From the NCBI GenBank assembly GCA_016192435.1, contig JACPUD010000069.1, forward strand, positions 1-64,000: a stretch of DNA of 64,000 nucleotides, written 5' to 3'. Shown piece by piece: positions 24,523 to 33,533 of the stretch (position 1 is the stretch's first letter; every line of letters starts with the position of its first letter). The position numbers were made by a program, and so were the translations under genes. Source of the stretch: Rhodocyclales bacterium (GTDB lineage: Bacteria; Pseudomonadota; Gammaproteobacteria; Burkholderiales; Rhodocyclaceae). Below the pieces are notes generated by a model, which saw only the letters and a list, made by a program, of their open reading frames with translations, was not told the origin of the DNA and made no database searches.

Positions 24523-26871
24523 ATGTCCTCATCGTCCGCAAAATCCAAACCTCTTGCCGGCCTGAGCCTGATCGCCCTGCTGTCGATGACACTGCCGGCG
24601 CTGGCCGCGGCCGACATCGAAGCGCCGACGGTCGAGGTGGTCGGCCTCTCGCCGATCAAGGGCCTCGAACAGGCCCGCGACGAAGTGCCGGCCCATGTCC
24701 AGTCGCTGGGCAGGCGGGTGCTGGGCGAGAACAGGCTGCAAGCCTTGCCCGAGCTGTTGGGTAGCCGCATCGCGGGCATCAATGTCAATGAGATACAGGG
24801 CAATCCCTATCAGGCCGACGTGAACTTCCGCGGCTTCAGCGCCAGTCCGCTACTCGGAACGCCGCAGGGGATATCGGTGTATCAGGACGGGGTGCGCATC
24901 AACGAACCCTTCGGCGATTCCGTGAACTGGGATCTGGTGCCGCGCGCAGCGCTCAGTTCGATCGACCTGATTCCGGGCTCGAACCCGCTGTTCGGCCTCA
25001 ATACCCTGGGCGGCGCGCTGTCGATCCGCACCAAGGACGGCTTTGCCCATCCCGGTGCCTCGCTCGAAGCCGGTGGCGGCAGCTTCGGCCGGCGCGAAGT
25101 CGAGGCTGAGTTCGGCGGCAGGCAGGGCGATCTCGGCCTCTTCGCCGCCGGCTCGAGCTTCCGCGAGGATGGCTGGCGCGACTTCTCCCCTTCCCGTGTC
25201 GACCAGTGGTTCCTCAAGCTGTCGCAGCAACGCGGTCCACTGGAATGGAACCTCGCCTACACCCATGCCGACACCGACCTGGTCGGCAACGGCCTGTTGC
25301 CCGATTCCATGCTGCAGGCGCGGCGCCGGAGCGTCTTCACCAAGCCCGACAACACGCGCCACCGCCTGCACATGCTGAATCTCGACCTCAGCTATTGGCT
25401 CGACGACAAGGCGCGCATTACCGGCACGCTCTACCATCGCAGCAACCGGGTGCGAACCCTCAACGGCGACGCCAATGACGCCTTCGAAGGCGACGCCGCG
25501 CTGGACGGCGATGCAGGCGCCAACGGCGGCCTCGGCTTCAACACCGACACCGCCGCCAGCAACCGCAGCGCCACCGACCAGCGCGGTTGGGGCGGCGCCC
25601 TGCAGTGGTCGCGGATCGACGACAACAATCACATCGCCTTTGGCCTGACCGGCGATTTCAGCAGATCGACCTTCCAGCAGACCACCGAGCTCGGCATTTT
25701 CGACGGCCAGCGCGGCGTGAGCGCAGCCGGCGCGGGCGAGGCGCTGAACAACCGCCTGAGCGGAACATCGCGCAGTTGGAGCCTGTTCGCCACCGACACT
25801 TACAAGCCGTGGGCAGGCCTGACCATCACGACTTCGCTGCGCCTGAACCAGACCCGCGTCACCACGCGCGACGAACTCCGCGCCACGGCACCCAATCTCG
25901 ACGGCGACCAGCTCTACACCAAGCTCAATCCGGCCATCGGTGCCAACTGGACGCTCGCGCCGGGCTTTTCGGTATTTGCCAATGCGGCCCAGGGCAACCG
26001 CGCGCCGAGCCCGATCGAACTGGGTTGCGCCGATCGCGCCAACCCCTGCTCGCTGCCCAATGCCATGCAGGCCGATCCCTTCCTCGCCCAGGTGGTGACG
26101 CAGACTTTCGAAACCGGAATGCGCGGCAAGGCCGGCAAGCTGCGCTGGAACGCGACGCTGTTCCGCGCCGACAACCGCGACGACATCCTCTTCGTCGGCA
26201 CCTCGACCAGCCAGGGCTACTTCAGCAACTTCGGCCGCACCCGGCGCGAGGGCGTCGAGCTCGGCGCGGCCGCCGAGCTCGGTGCCTTCTCCCTGCGCGC
26301 CGACTACGGCTACGTCAAGGCCAGCTACCAGTCGGCGGCCTGCCTGCTGGCGGAGAACAACAGCACGCGCGGACAGACCGCGGCCTGCACGGCCGGCGGT
26401 CAGGACGACGAAATCCTGGTGCAGGCCGGCAACCGGATTCCCGGCATTCCGCTGCACAGCCTCAAGCTCGGCGCCGACTGGCGCGCCGGCGCGAGCTGGA
26501 CCCTGTCGGCCGACCTGGTGGCCTATTCGAGCCAGTACCTGCGCGGCAACGAGAACAACGCGCATCAGCCCGGCAGCTTCGCCGACATCCTCGGCGGCGG
26601 GCCGCGCAGCTTCCTCGGTGCCGGCACCGCACCAGGCTATGCCGTGCTGAATCTTGCGGCCCGGGTCAAGCTCGACCCGCGCTGGCAGCTCTCGGCGCGG
26701 ATCAACAATCTGCTCGACCGGCGCTACGCCACGGCAGGCGCCCTGGCCGAGAATCCCTTCAATGCCACCGGCGTATTCCAGACCAACTCGGGCAACTGGA
26801 CGCGGGAAAGCTTCTACGCCCCCGGTGCGCCGCGGAGTATATTTATTGCACTCAATCTCAGCCTCGACTGA
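24523..26871 (+). CDS. TonB-dependent outer-membrane receptor
   Basis: A 782-residue receptor with a signal peptide (about 1-29), a TonB-box-like stretch APTVEVVGLSP, a plug domain (PELLGSRIAGINVNEIQGN, VYQDGVRINEPFGD) and a 22-strand-type barrel ending in aromatic-rich strands (APRSIFIALNLSLD). The ATG at 24523 gives a proper signal peptide; an upstream in-frame ATG at 24427 would put a long non-signal stretch in front. It is first in an operon with YceI and YVTN genes. Its ligand is unknown. Since the locus centres on a PQQ enzyme with a lanthanide-type site, a metal chelate or cofactor is a reasonable guess. Confidence 0.88.
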   Translation: MSSSSAKSKPLAGLSLIALLSMTLPALAAADIEAPTVEVVGLSPIKGLEQARDEVPAHVQSLGRRVLGENRLQALPELLGSRIAGINVNEIQGNPYQADVNFRGFSASPLLGTPQGISVYQDGVRINEPFGDSVNWDLVPRAALSSIDLIPGSNPLFGLNTLGGALSIRTKDGFAHPGASLEAGGGSFGRREVEAEFGGRQGDLGLFAAGSSFREDGWRDFSPSRVDQWFLKLSQQRGPLEWNLAYTHADTDLVGNGLLPDSMLQARRRSVFTKPDNTRHRLHMLNLDLSYWLDDKARITGTLYHRSNRVRTLNGDANDAFEGDAALDGDAGANGGLGFNTDTAASNRSATDQRGWGGALQWSRIDDNNHIAFGLTGDFSRSTFQQTTELGIFDGQRGVSAAGAGEALNNRLSGTSRSWSLFATDTYKPWAGLTITTSLRLNQTRVTTRDELRATAPNLDGDQLYTKLNPAIGANWTLAPGFSVFANAAQGNRAPSPIELGCADRANPCSLPNAMQADPFLAQVVTQTFETGMRGKAGKLRWNATLFRADNRDDILFVGTSTSQGYFSNFGRTRREGVELGAAAELGAFSLRADYGYVKASYQSAACLLAENNSTRGQTAACTAGGQDDEILVQAGNRIPGIPLHSLKLGADWRAGASWTLSADLVAYSSQYLRGNENNAHQPGSFADILGGGPRSFLGAGTAPGYAVLNLAARVKLDPRWQLSARINNLLDRRYATAGALAENPFNATGVFQTNSGNWTRESFYAPGAPRSIFIALNLSLD

Positions 26872-26889
26872 GCCCACCAAGGAGCCCGA

Positions 26890-27456
26890 ATGACTATTCG
26901 CCATTTCACTGCCCTGCTGTCGATGCTCACCGTAACGGCCGCCAGCGCCGAGAGTTACAACATCGACCCGCGCCACACTTTCCCGGTGTTCGAGGTCAGC
27001 CACTACGGCTTTTCGCTGCAGCGCGGACGCTTCAACAAGCTCGCCGGCAAGCTCGAACTGGACCCCGGCGCGAAGAAAGGCTCGGTCGACATCAGCATCG
27101 ACATGGCATCGGTGGACATGGGTTTCGAGGACTGGAACAAGCAGATGCGCGGCGAGCGCTTCTTCCAGACCGACAAGTTTCCGCAGGCGCGCTTCGTCGC
27201 CCGCGACTTCGCCTTCGACGCCGCCCAGCCGGGCCCGGTCAATGGCGAGCTGACCCTGCTCGGCGTGACCCGCCCGGTGCAGCTCAAGGTCAGCCAGTGG
27301 CGCTGCGCCAAGCATCCGATCCTGCCGCGCCAACTTTGCGGCGCCGATCTGGAGACCACCATCAAACGCTCCGATTTCGGCATCAATGCGCTCCTCCCCG
27401 GCGTCGGCGACGACGTCCGGATTTCGATTCCGGTCGAAGCAATCAAGGACTCCTGA
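26890..27456 (+). CDS. periplasmic YceI family protein
   Basis: A 188-residue protein with a signal peptide (1-20) and the YceI lipocalin-like fold: YNIDPRHTFPVFEVSHYGFS, LELDPGAKKGSVDISIDMASVDMG (broken here only in description), and a late RSDFGINALLPGVGD. YceI proteins bind long isoprenoid or lipid-like ligands. It lies 18 bp after the receptor gene and its stop overlaps the next start (TGATG), so the three genes are one operon. Its task in this operon is unknown. Confidence 0.85.
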   Translation: MTIRHFTALLSMLTVTAASAESYNIDPRHTFPVFEVSHYGFSLQRGRFNKLAGKLELDPGAKKGSVDISIDMASVDMGFEDWNKQMRGERFFQTDKFPQARFVARDFAFDAAQPGPVNGELTLLGVTRPVQLKVSQWRCAKHPILPRQLCGADLETTIKRSDFGINALLPGVGDDVRISIPVEAIKDS

Positions 27457-28529
27457 TGAAACGCCATCCGCTTCCCCCCTCCCGCCTGCTGCTCGCTGCT
27501 TGCGGACTGGCCCTCGCCCTGCCGGCCATTGCCGCCGGAGGCGTCGCCTATGTCAGCAACCAGAAGGGCAATGTCACCACCATCGATCTGGACACATTCG
27601 AGACTGTGGGCGAAATCGACATCGGCGGCGGCGCGCCGCGCGGCCTGGGCGTCACCGCCGACGGCAAGCTGCTGGTGGTCGCCTCGCGCGACAAGGGCGA
27701 CCTCGCCGTGATCGAGCTCGCGAGCCGCAAAGTGGTCAGGCGCATCCCGATCGGCAAGAACCCCGAGTTCGTCCGCGTGCGCGGCAACCAGGCCTTCGTC
27801 TCCTTCGAACCGGCCTCCGCCGGCGGTCCCCCGCCCAAACCCGGTTCGACGGAAGCTGCGGAACTCAAGCAGAAGCGCGTCGAGGACAAGGAACAGCCGG
27901 CACGGATTGCGATGGTCGATCTCGCCGCCGGCAGGAAGACTGCCGAGATCACCGGCGGCATGGAAACCGAGGGCATAGAGTTCTCCGCCGATGGCAGCAA
28001 GATCATCGTCACCAACGAGGACGACAACACCCTCACGGTGCATGACATCGCCAGCGGCAAGCTGCTCAAGACGATCGACACCAGGCCTTACGGCACCCGG
28101 CCGCGCGGCATCAAGATGGCCCCCGACGGCAAGTCCTACGTCGCCACCATCGAGTTCGGCAACAAGCTGGTGGTGCTCGATGCGGGCTTCGCGGTGGTGA
28201 AGGTGGTGGCAACCGGCGACACCCCTTACGGCGTGGCTTTCGATCGCGGCGGCAGCCGCCTCTATGTCGCGCTGGCCAAGGGCAAGACCCTGCAGGTGTT
28301 CGACGCCGCGAGCTTCGCCCGCATTGCCGAATACCCGATTGGCGAACGCTGCTGGCATTTCAGCTTCACGCCCGACGACAAGCACATTCTGGTCGCCTGC
28401 GGCCGCTCGGACGACGTGGTGGTGCTCGACGCCGCCAGCGGCAAGATCGTCAAGCGCATCGCCGACAAGCAGATGCCCTGGGGCATCGTCACTTATCCGA
28501 AATCTTTCGGCAGCCTCGATACGCCCTGA
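27456..28529 (+). CDS. YVTN beta-propeller protein (PQQ-catabolism-associated type)
   Basis: A 357-residue exported beta-propeller. Signal peptide about 1-27; then repeated blades of the YVTN type (VAYVSNQKGNVTTIDLDT, IIVTNEDDNTLTVHDIASG, ILVACGRSDDVVVLDAASG). Proteins like this are often encoded next to PQQ-dependent alcohol dehydrogenases and are annotated as PQQ-dependent-catabolism-associated. An insertion of about 35 residues rich in Pro and charged residues (GGPPPKPGSTEAAELKQKR) lies between blades. The start overlaps the YceI stop. The biochemical role is not established. Confidence 0.82.
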   Translation: MKRHPLPPSRLLLAACGLALALPAIAAGGVAYVSNQKGNVTTIDLDTFETVGEIDIGGGAPRGLGVTADGKLLVVASRDKGDLAVIELASRKVVRRIPIGKNPEFVRVRGNQAFVSFEPASAGGPPPKPGSTEAAELKQKRVEDKEQPARIAMVDLAAGRKTAEITGGMETEGIEFSADGSKIIVTNEDDNTLTVHDIASGKLLKTIDTRPYGTRPRGIKMAPDGKSYVATIEFGNKLVVLDAGFAVVKVVATGDTPYGVAFDRGGSRLYVALAKGKTLQVFDAASFARIAEYPIGERCWHFSFTPDDKHILVACGRSDDVVVLDAASGKIVKRIADKQMPWGIVTYPKSFGSLDTP

Positions 28530-28554
28530 TCCCCGCGTCGCCGATAGGCGGCCC

Positions 28555-28579
28555 AAGAGTTGGCGCTGACGACACGGCG
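28555..28579 (+). repeat. dispersed 25-bp repeat, copy 8
   Basis: AAGAGTTGGCGCTGACG then ACACGGCG, 26 bp after the YVTN gene stop. Its last 21 bases are the same as those of copy 9 inside the PqqU-like gene. Confidence 0.75.
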
Positions 28580-28599
28580 CCACTCATCCTCGGCAGAAA

Positions 28600-28633
28600 A
28601 AAGACCGGCGGCAAACGCGTTGCGCCGGTCTTT
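28600..28633. terminator. bidirectional terminator between the YVTN gene and the PQQ dehydrogenase
   Basis: AAAGACCGGCG (28600-28610) and CGCCGGTCTTT (28623-28633) form an 11-bp stem. A-rich sequence precedes and TTT follows, so it can stop transcription from both convergent genes. Confidence 0.75.
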
Positions 28634-28688
28634 GAATGAGGCGATCCGCATTCTCGAACGGATCACATCAGGAGGAGCCCACCCTGCC

Positions 28689-30446
28689 CTACTTGCCGCT
28701 CTTGTGCAGCTTGAAGACCCACATCGAACCGCCCTGGTTCAGGTAGTTGACTCTCTTCGCCACGTCGCCGCCCCACAGCGGCACCGCACCGCCCCAGCCC
28801 GAAGCCACGCCGATGTACTGCTCACCGTCCTGCTCCCAGCTGATCGGCGGCGCGACCACGCCCGACCCGGTCTGGAAGGACCAGACTTCCTTGCCGGTCT
28901 TGGCGTCGGCCGCCTTGAGGAAACCTTCCGGCGTGCCCCAGAACACCAGGCCGCCCTTGGTCGTCAACACGCCGCCCCAGAGCGGGGCGTTGTTCCTGAC
29001 TTCCCAGACGATCTTGCCGGTGGCCGGATCGACCGCGCGCATGGCGCCGATGTAGTCGCCGCCGATGTCCTTCGAGTCCAGCGTGCGGATGGTGAAGCCG
29101 GCACCGAGGTAGGCCGCGCCCTTCTTGTAGCTGACCGGCTCGTTCCAGATCTCCATGCCCCATTCGTTGGCCGGCACATAGAAGTAGCCGGTATCCGGGC
29201 TGTAGGCCATCGGCATCTGGTTCTTGCCGCCGAGGAAGGACGGCGCCGAGAATACGGACGTGCCCTTCTTGCCGTCGGCGCTCTTGGCCGGATCGCCGGG
29301 GCGATTGGCCGCATCGAACTTGGGCCGGCCGTCCGCGTCGAGGCCGGTGGCCCAGGTGATCTTCTTGACGAAGGGGAAGCCCTTCTGGAACTTGCCGGTC
29401 TTGGCATCGAGCACATAGAAGAAACCGTTGCGGTCGGCCTTGCCGCCGAGCTGCTTGCCGTCCTTGCCCTTGAAGGTGACGAACTCGTTGACGCCGTCAT
29501 AATCCCAGCCGTCGTTCGGCGTGCCCTGGAAGTGCCACACGATCTGGCCCGTGGCGACGTCGATGGCCACCGTGGAGCAGGAATACAGGTTGTCGCCGGG
29601 ACGCAGCGCGCTGTTCCACGGTGCCGGGTTGCCGGTGCCGAAATAGGCCAGGCCGGTCTCGGGATCGTAGGTGCCGCCGAGCCAGGTGGCGGCGCCGCCG
29701 GTCTTCCACAGGTCGCCGGGCCAGGTCGCGTTGGTGGTGCCGGAGATGCCGTTGTCTTTGCCGTCCTTCATGCCCATGTGGCCTTCGACCGTCGGCCGTA
29801 CCCAGACCAGCTTGCCGGTCTTGGCGTCGCGCGCTTCGACACGGCCAATGACGCCGAACTCGCCGCCGGAGACGCCGGTGAGCACCAGACCCTTGGCAAT
29901 GATCGGCGCCGCGGTGGCGGAGTAGCCGGCCGAGTACTCGTCGATCTTTTCCTTCCACACCACCTTGCCGCTGTCCTGGTTCAGCGCCACCAGTTGCGCG
30001 TCGAGCGTGGCGAAAATCACCAGGTTGTCATACAGCGCCGCGCCGCGGTTGACCACGTCGCAGCAGGGCATGATGCCGTCGGGCAGCCGGTGTTCGTATT
30101 GCCACAGTTTCTTGCCGGTCCTCGCATCGAGGGCGAACAGCCGGGAGTAGGAACCCGTCACGAACATCTTGCCGTTGTGGATCACCGGCTGCGATTCCTG
30201 GCCGCGCTGCTTCTCGCCGCCGAAGGAGAAGGACCACACCGGCACCAGATCCTTGACCGTCTTGGTGTTGATCTTGGCCAGCGGGCTGTAGCGCTGGCCC
30301 TGGGTGCCGAGGCCCCAGGACAGAACGTCGCCCGGGGTCTTGGCATCGCTTTCAATATCCTTGTCGGTGACCGCGGCCATGCCGGATGAGGCCGCCAGGG
30401 TCATCAAGGCGCTGGCAACCAGCACCGACGTCAGGGTACGTTTCAT
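28689..30446 (-). CDS. PQQ-dependent alcohol dehydrogenase, lanthanide-type active site
   Basis: A 585-residue periplasmic quinoprotein with a signal peptide (1-24). The adjacent-cysteine ring C128-C129 ([10 protein letters not shown]) is that of methanol/ethanol dehydrogenases. Metal ligands fit E196 (SGGEFGVIG) and N273 (GTGNPAPWN). The catalytic base D315 is followed by D317 in [10 protein letters not shown]; the second Asp marks lanthanide-using XoxF/ExaF/PedH enzymes, whereas calcium enzymes have Ala or Ser there. There is no C-terminal heme domain, so it needs a separate cytochrome c. The ATG at 30446 has AGGAGG at proper spacing. A sigma-54 promoter lies upstream. Confidence 0.92.
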   Translation of the reverse strand: MKRTLTSVLVASALMTLAASSGMAAVTDKDIESDAKTPGDVLSWGLGTQGQRYSPLAKINTKTVKDLVPVWSFSFGGEKQRGQESQPVIHNGKMFVTGSYSRLFALDARTGKKLWQYEHRLPDGIMPCCDVVNRGAALYDNLVIFATLDAQLVALNQDSGKVVWKEKIDEYSAGYSATAAPIIAKGLVLTGVSGGEFGVIGRVEARDAKTGKLVWVRPTVEGHMGMKDGKDNGISGTTNATWPGDLWKTGGAATWLGGTYDPETGLAYFGTGNPAPWNSALRPGDNLYSCSTVAIDVATGQIVWHFQGTPNDGWDYDGVNEFVTFKGKDGKQLGGKADRNGFFYVLDAKTGKFQKGFPFVKKITWATGLDADGRPKFDAANRPGDPAKSADGKKGTSVFSAPSFLGGKNQMPMAYSPDTGYFYVPANEWGMEIWNEPVSYKKGAAYLGAGFTIRTLDSKDIGGDYIGAMRAVDPATGKIVWEVRNNAPLWGGVLTTKGGLVFWGTPEGFLKAADAKTGKEVWSFQTGSGVVAPPISWEQDGEQYIGVASGWGGAVPLWGGDVAKRVNYLNQGGSMWVFKLHKSGK

Positions 30447-30517
30447 CAAATCTACCTCCTGCCAAGTGTTTTATGGATCATCGGACACGCCCTCGCGTAT
30501 CCGTACGGACTTGGTCA

Positions 30518-30532
30518 GCAAGTAGGATGCCA
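30518..30532 (-). promoter_or_regulatory. sigma-54 promoter of the PQQ alcohol dehydrogenase gene
   Basis: The minus strand reads TGGCATCCTACTTGC with GG-N10-GC spacing. The start would be near 30506, 60 bases before the ATG. GTCGCAA (minus strand, 30560-30566) lies about 30 bp further upstream. Confidence 0.75.
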
Positions 30533-30593
30533 GCGCATCTGCACAGATGAAAAGCCGCATTGCGACGGCTTCGGGGTGATCGAAGCGCCGCCT

Positions 30594-30625
30594 GCGGGTC
30601 GACCCGCCTGCTGCAAAAGCAGGCA
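30594..30625. repeat. two adjacent palindromes downstream of the PqqU-like gene
   Basis: GCGGGTCGACCCGC (30594-30607) is a perfect 14-bp palindrome. It is followed by GCCTGCT and AGCAGGC arms around a short loop (30606-30624). They lie between the PqqU-like gene end and the dehydrogenase promoter and may end transcription, although no T tract follows. Confidence 0.5.
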
Positions 30626-30654
30626 GGTGTTGCAGAATGAGACGGCCGCGTGTT

Positions 30655-32784
30655 TCAGAAGCCGTAGCTTGCGGTCATCCCCAGCAAGTAGTTGCGGCCC
30701 GGGGCGGGTTCGAAGAAGTTGCTGTTGCCCTCATTCACGATGACCGAGCCGGAATATTTGCGGTCGCCGAGATTGTCGATGCGCAGGAACTCCTTGAGCT
30801 TCCAGCCGTCCCGCGTCTGCTCGAAACCCAGCCGCAGGTTGGCGACCGCATACGCCGCGGCGGCGTCGGAGTTGCGGTCATCGACATACACCTTCGACAC
30901 GGCGCGCGCTTCCAGCGCCGCGAGAAAGCCGCTCGCCGGATGGCGCCAGGACAGCTCGGCAAAGGCCGTGGTCGCTGGCACTCCCGGTATCTGGTTGCCC
31001 GCATTGACCAGGGTCGTCGGCACCAGGCAGGGCGTGCCGGTACAGGTCAGAAAGGCCTGGTCATACACGGCACGCAGCGCCGTGAAGGCACCATAGGCGC
31101 GGAAGTTCCCCGGCAGGCCCAGATCCGCGCTCAACTCGGCGCCTTCGCGCTTGGTGCCGGCGACGTTCTGGAACACGGCACGCCCGCCGCTGTTGGACAG
31201 CGTCACCAGTTCATCGCGGGTCTTGATCTGGAAAATCGCCGCGCTCAGCAGGGCATCGCTGCCCAGCGCCGCCTTGACGCCGAGTTCGAGGTTGTCGCTC
31301 TTGCTCGGACGCAAACCGAAATTGAGTCCGGCGCCGCCGGCGCGGTAGGACAGCTCGTTCAAGGTCGGCGTCTCGAAGCCGCGACCCCAGGCCGCATAGA
31401 GATTCACCGCATCGCTGACGCGGAAGGTGGCACCCAGCGATCCGGTCACGGCGGCGAAGTCGGTGCGGCCGCTGTCGTCGCCGTTGCCGGTGATGACGAA
31501 ATGGTCCTTCGAGGCCACCTTCACCACGCTGTTGCGCAGGCCGGCCATCAGGCGCCAGCGCGGCGTCGGCTCCCATTGCGTCTGCAGGTACTGGTCGAAG
31601 TTGAATATCTCGTTGGCCTCATCGCGCTTGGTGCGGCCCAGCACCCCCAACTGCGCGCCGATGAAGTTCTGGAAGCCGCGGCGGGTTTCGTTGAGCATGT
31701 CGTAATTGATCCCGGCGCTGGTCGTGACCGGAGCGCCGGCCAATTGGCCGCGATGCGTCCAGCGCAGATCGACGCCCCAGTAGTCGCGCACCAGGTCGAT
31801 CACGCCGCCGGCCTGCCCGGCCGGCGTTTGCGCGCCGACGGTAATCGCCTGGAACTGGATCGTGTCGCGATGGCCGCGATAGAACATCACATGCGCCGTG
31901 TCGTCAGCGCCAACTTTCAGTTCGTAGTTGAGACCAAGCTGCTGCTGGCTGACGCTCTTGCGCACATCGAAGTCATAAGCGGCCTGGCGCGCCTGCTTCG
32001 GGTTGGCGTCATAGTCGGCGCGGTTGAGTCCCAGCGGATCCTGGATGTCGGGCATGTCCACGCTGTTTACGATCAGCGTCAGCCTGGCATCGGGCGTCGG
32101 CGCCCAGCGCAGCTTGGCATTCAGGTTTTCGCGCTTGGCCGCGCTGTGGTCGCGATAGCCCTCGGTGCGGAAAGTCGAGGCATCGACCACGTAGTTGAGG
32201 CCACTGCGCTCGCCCGAGAGCTTCGCGCCGATGCGCTGGGTGCCATAGCTGCCCAAGGCGATGCCGGGTTCGAGGCGCATCCCGGGCGCGCCGTCTTCGG
32301 TGAACACGCTGATCACTCCTCCCGATGAATTCCCGTAGAGCGAGGAAAACGGCCCGCGCAGGACTTCGATGCGCGCCGCCGAACCGAGGTCGATGTGCGA
32401 GACCTGGCCCTGGCCGTCGGGCATCGTCGCAGCAATGCCATCGGCGTAGATGCGCAGGCCGCGCACGCCGAAGCTGGCGCGCGCGCCAAAGCCGCGCGAG
32501 GAGATCTGCAGGTCCTGCGCATAGTTCTGCCGGTTCTGCGCGACGATGCCGGGAATCCGCGCAAGCGATTCGGAGAGATTGATCTGCAGCTGGCCGTCCT
32601 GGATCTGTGCCTGGTTCAGGCTGTCGATCGAGACCGGCAGGTCGAAGCCCGATTGCTCGACGCGGGTGGCGGTGACGACCACGGGGCTCGTGGTCAGGGC
32701 GGGCGGTGCGGCGAACGCGCCGGCGGCATGAATGCCGCCTATCAGGGCTGGCAGCAGCAGGCGGGCGGTAGAGGGCAGGGACAT
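30655..32784 (-). CDS. pqqU: TonB-dependent receptor closely resembling PQQ importer PqqU (YncD)
   Basis: A 709-residue receptor: signal peptide 1-26, TonB-box region SPVVVTATRVE, plug domain, beta barrel ending in aromatic residues (TASYGF). It shares long near-identical plug stretches with my memory of E. coli YncD/PqqU, the PQQ uptake receptor: INLSESLARIPGI, QNRQNYAQDLQIS, ATMPDGQGQ, LRGPFSSLYGNSSGGV, also GYRDHSGA-like GYRDHSAA and GRGFETPTLNELSYRA. It lies beside a PQQ dehydrogenase and near tonB. The start at 32784 gives a proper signal peptide. Copy 9 of the dispersed repeat encodes KVGADDTAH. Confidence 0.85.
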   Translation of the reverse strand: MSLPSTARLLLPALIGGIHAAGAFAAPPALTTSPVVVTATRVEQSGFDLPVSIDSLNQAQIQDGQLQINLSESLARIPGIVAQNRQNYAQDLQISSRGFGARASFGVRGLRIYADGIAATMPDGQGQVSHIDLGSAARIEVLRGPFSSLYGNSSGGVISVFTEDGAPGMRLEPGIALGSYGTQRIGAKLSGERSGLNYVVDASTFRTEGYRDHSAAKRENLNAKLRWAPTPDARLTLIVNSVDMPDIQDPLGLNRADYDANPKQARQAAYDFDVRKSVSQQQLGLNYELKVGADDTAHVMFYRGHRDTIQFQAITVGAQTPAGQAGGVIDLVRDYWGVDLRWTHRGQLAGAPVTTSAGINYDMLNETRRGFQNFIGAQLGVLGRTKRDEANEIFNFDQYLQTQWEPTPRWRLMAGLRNSVVKVASKDHFVITGNGDDSGRTDFAAVTGSLGATFRVSDAVNLYAAWGRGFETPTLNELSYRAGGAGLNFGLRPSKSDNLELGVKAALGSDALLSAAIFQIKTRDELVTLSNSGGRAVFQNVAGTKREGAELSADLGLPGNFRAYGAFTALRAVYDQAFLTCTGTPCLVPTTLVNAGNQIPGVPATTAFAELSWRHPASGFLAALEARAVSKVYVDDRNSDAAAAYAVANLRLGFEQTRDGWKLKEFLRIDNLGDRKYSGSVIVNEGNSNFFEPAPGRNYLLGMTASYGF
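31894..31918 (-). repeat. dispersed 25-bp repeat, copy 9, inside the PqqU-like gene
   Basis: The minus strand reads GAAAGTTGGCGCTGACG then ACACGGCG. It lies in frame in a barrel loop region of the receptor gene and encodes the residues KVGADDTAH. Confidence 0.75.
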
Positions 32785-32863
32785 GGCTTTTCCAGGGAAA
32801 TCGGGAGAAGCGGCATTGTTGCCGGCTTCGCCCGGAAACGCCCGCGTCGAATCGCGCGTCTGC

Positions 32864-32884
32864 GGCTCATGATTTTCATGAGCC
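32864..32884. promoter_or_regulatory. shared TonB-gene motif, site upstream of the PqqU-like receptor
   Basis: Arms GGCTCATGA and TCATGAGCC around TTT form a perfect 9-bp inverted repeat containing the core ATGATTTTCATGA. It lies 80 bp upstream of the receptor start and 8 bp beyond the response-regulator stop codon. It could be an operator or, less likely, a terminator (no T run on the minus strand). Confidence 0.55.
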
Positions 32885-32891
32885 GGTTCTT

Positions 32892-33533
32892 TTAGGCGTC
32901 GATCAGCCCGTTGCGGATTGCGATCAAGGTCAGCTCGGCGGAATTTCCGGCGCCGAGTTTCTGCTTGATGTTGTACAAATGCGTGCCCACGGTGCGCGGG
33001 CTGAGGAACAGCACTTCGGCAATCTCGGCCACCGACTTGCCGCGCGCGAGCATCACGAACACCTCGAATTCGCGCGCCGACAGGGCCTCCAGCGGATTGC
33101 CCTGGCTGCCGACCTGCTCCACGCCGATTTCCTGCGCCAGCGCCGGTTCGAGAAACAGCTTGCCGGCGGCCACCTGGCGAATCGCCTCGATCAGGGCATC
33201 GGCCGCGCTGCGCTTGGTCAGGTAGCCGAGCGCCCCGGCCGCCAGCGCACGCCGCGGATGCGCGGTGTCCTCGTGGGCCGAGAGCACCAGCACGCGCACC
33301 GCGGGCCACTTCGCCAGCAGCCTGGAGAGCGTTTCCAGACCGCCCATGCCGCCCATCGAAAGATCGAGCACGACCAGGTCGGGATTGACCTCGGCAAAGC
33401 ACTTCAGCGCCTCTTCGCCGCTGCCGCATTCGGCCACCACGCGCAGGTCGCTGGTGGTATCGAGCAGCAGGCGAAAGCCCATGCGCACCACGGCGTGATC
33501 GTCGACCAGCATGATGCGCAAGGTCTGGCTCAC
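32892..33533 (-). CDS. LuxR/NarL-family response regulator
   Basis: A 213-residue two-component regulator. The receiver domain (1-120) has the phosphoacceptor aspartate in DLVVLDLSMGG and the acidic pair in MLVDDHAVV. The C-terminal LuxR-type HTH (about 150-210) includes LSAREFEVFVMLARGKSVAEI (split here: LSAREFEVFV, MLARGKSVAEI) and SPRTVGTHL. Its start codon overlaps the end of the histidine kinase gene, so the pair is co-translated. It lies in line after tonB and before the PqqU-like receptor; its targets are probably within this locus. Confidence 0.9.
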   Translation of the reverse strand: MSQTLRIMLVDDHAVVRMGFRLLLDTTSDLRVVAECGSGEEALKCFAEVNPDLVVLDLSMGGMGGLETLSRLLAKWPAVRVLVLSAHEDTAHPRRALAAGALGYLTKRSAADALIEAIRQVAAGKLFLEPALAQEIGVEQVGSQGNPLEALSAREFEVFVMLARGKSVAEIAEVLFLSPRTVGTHLYNIKQKLGAGNSAELTLIAIRNGLIDA

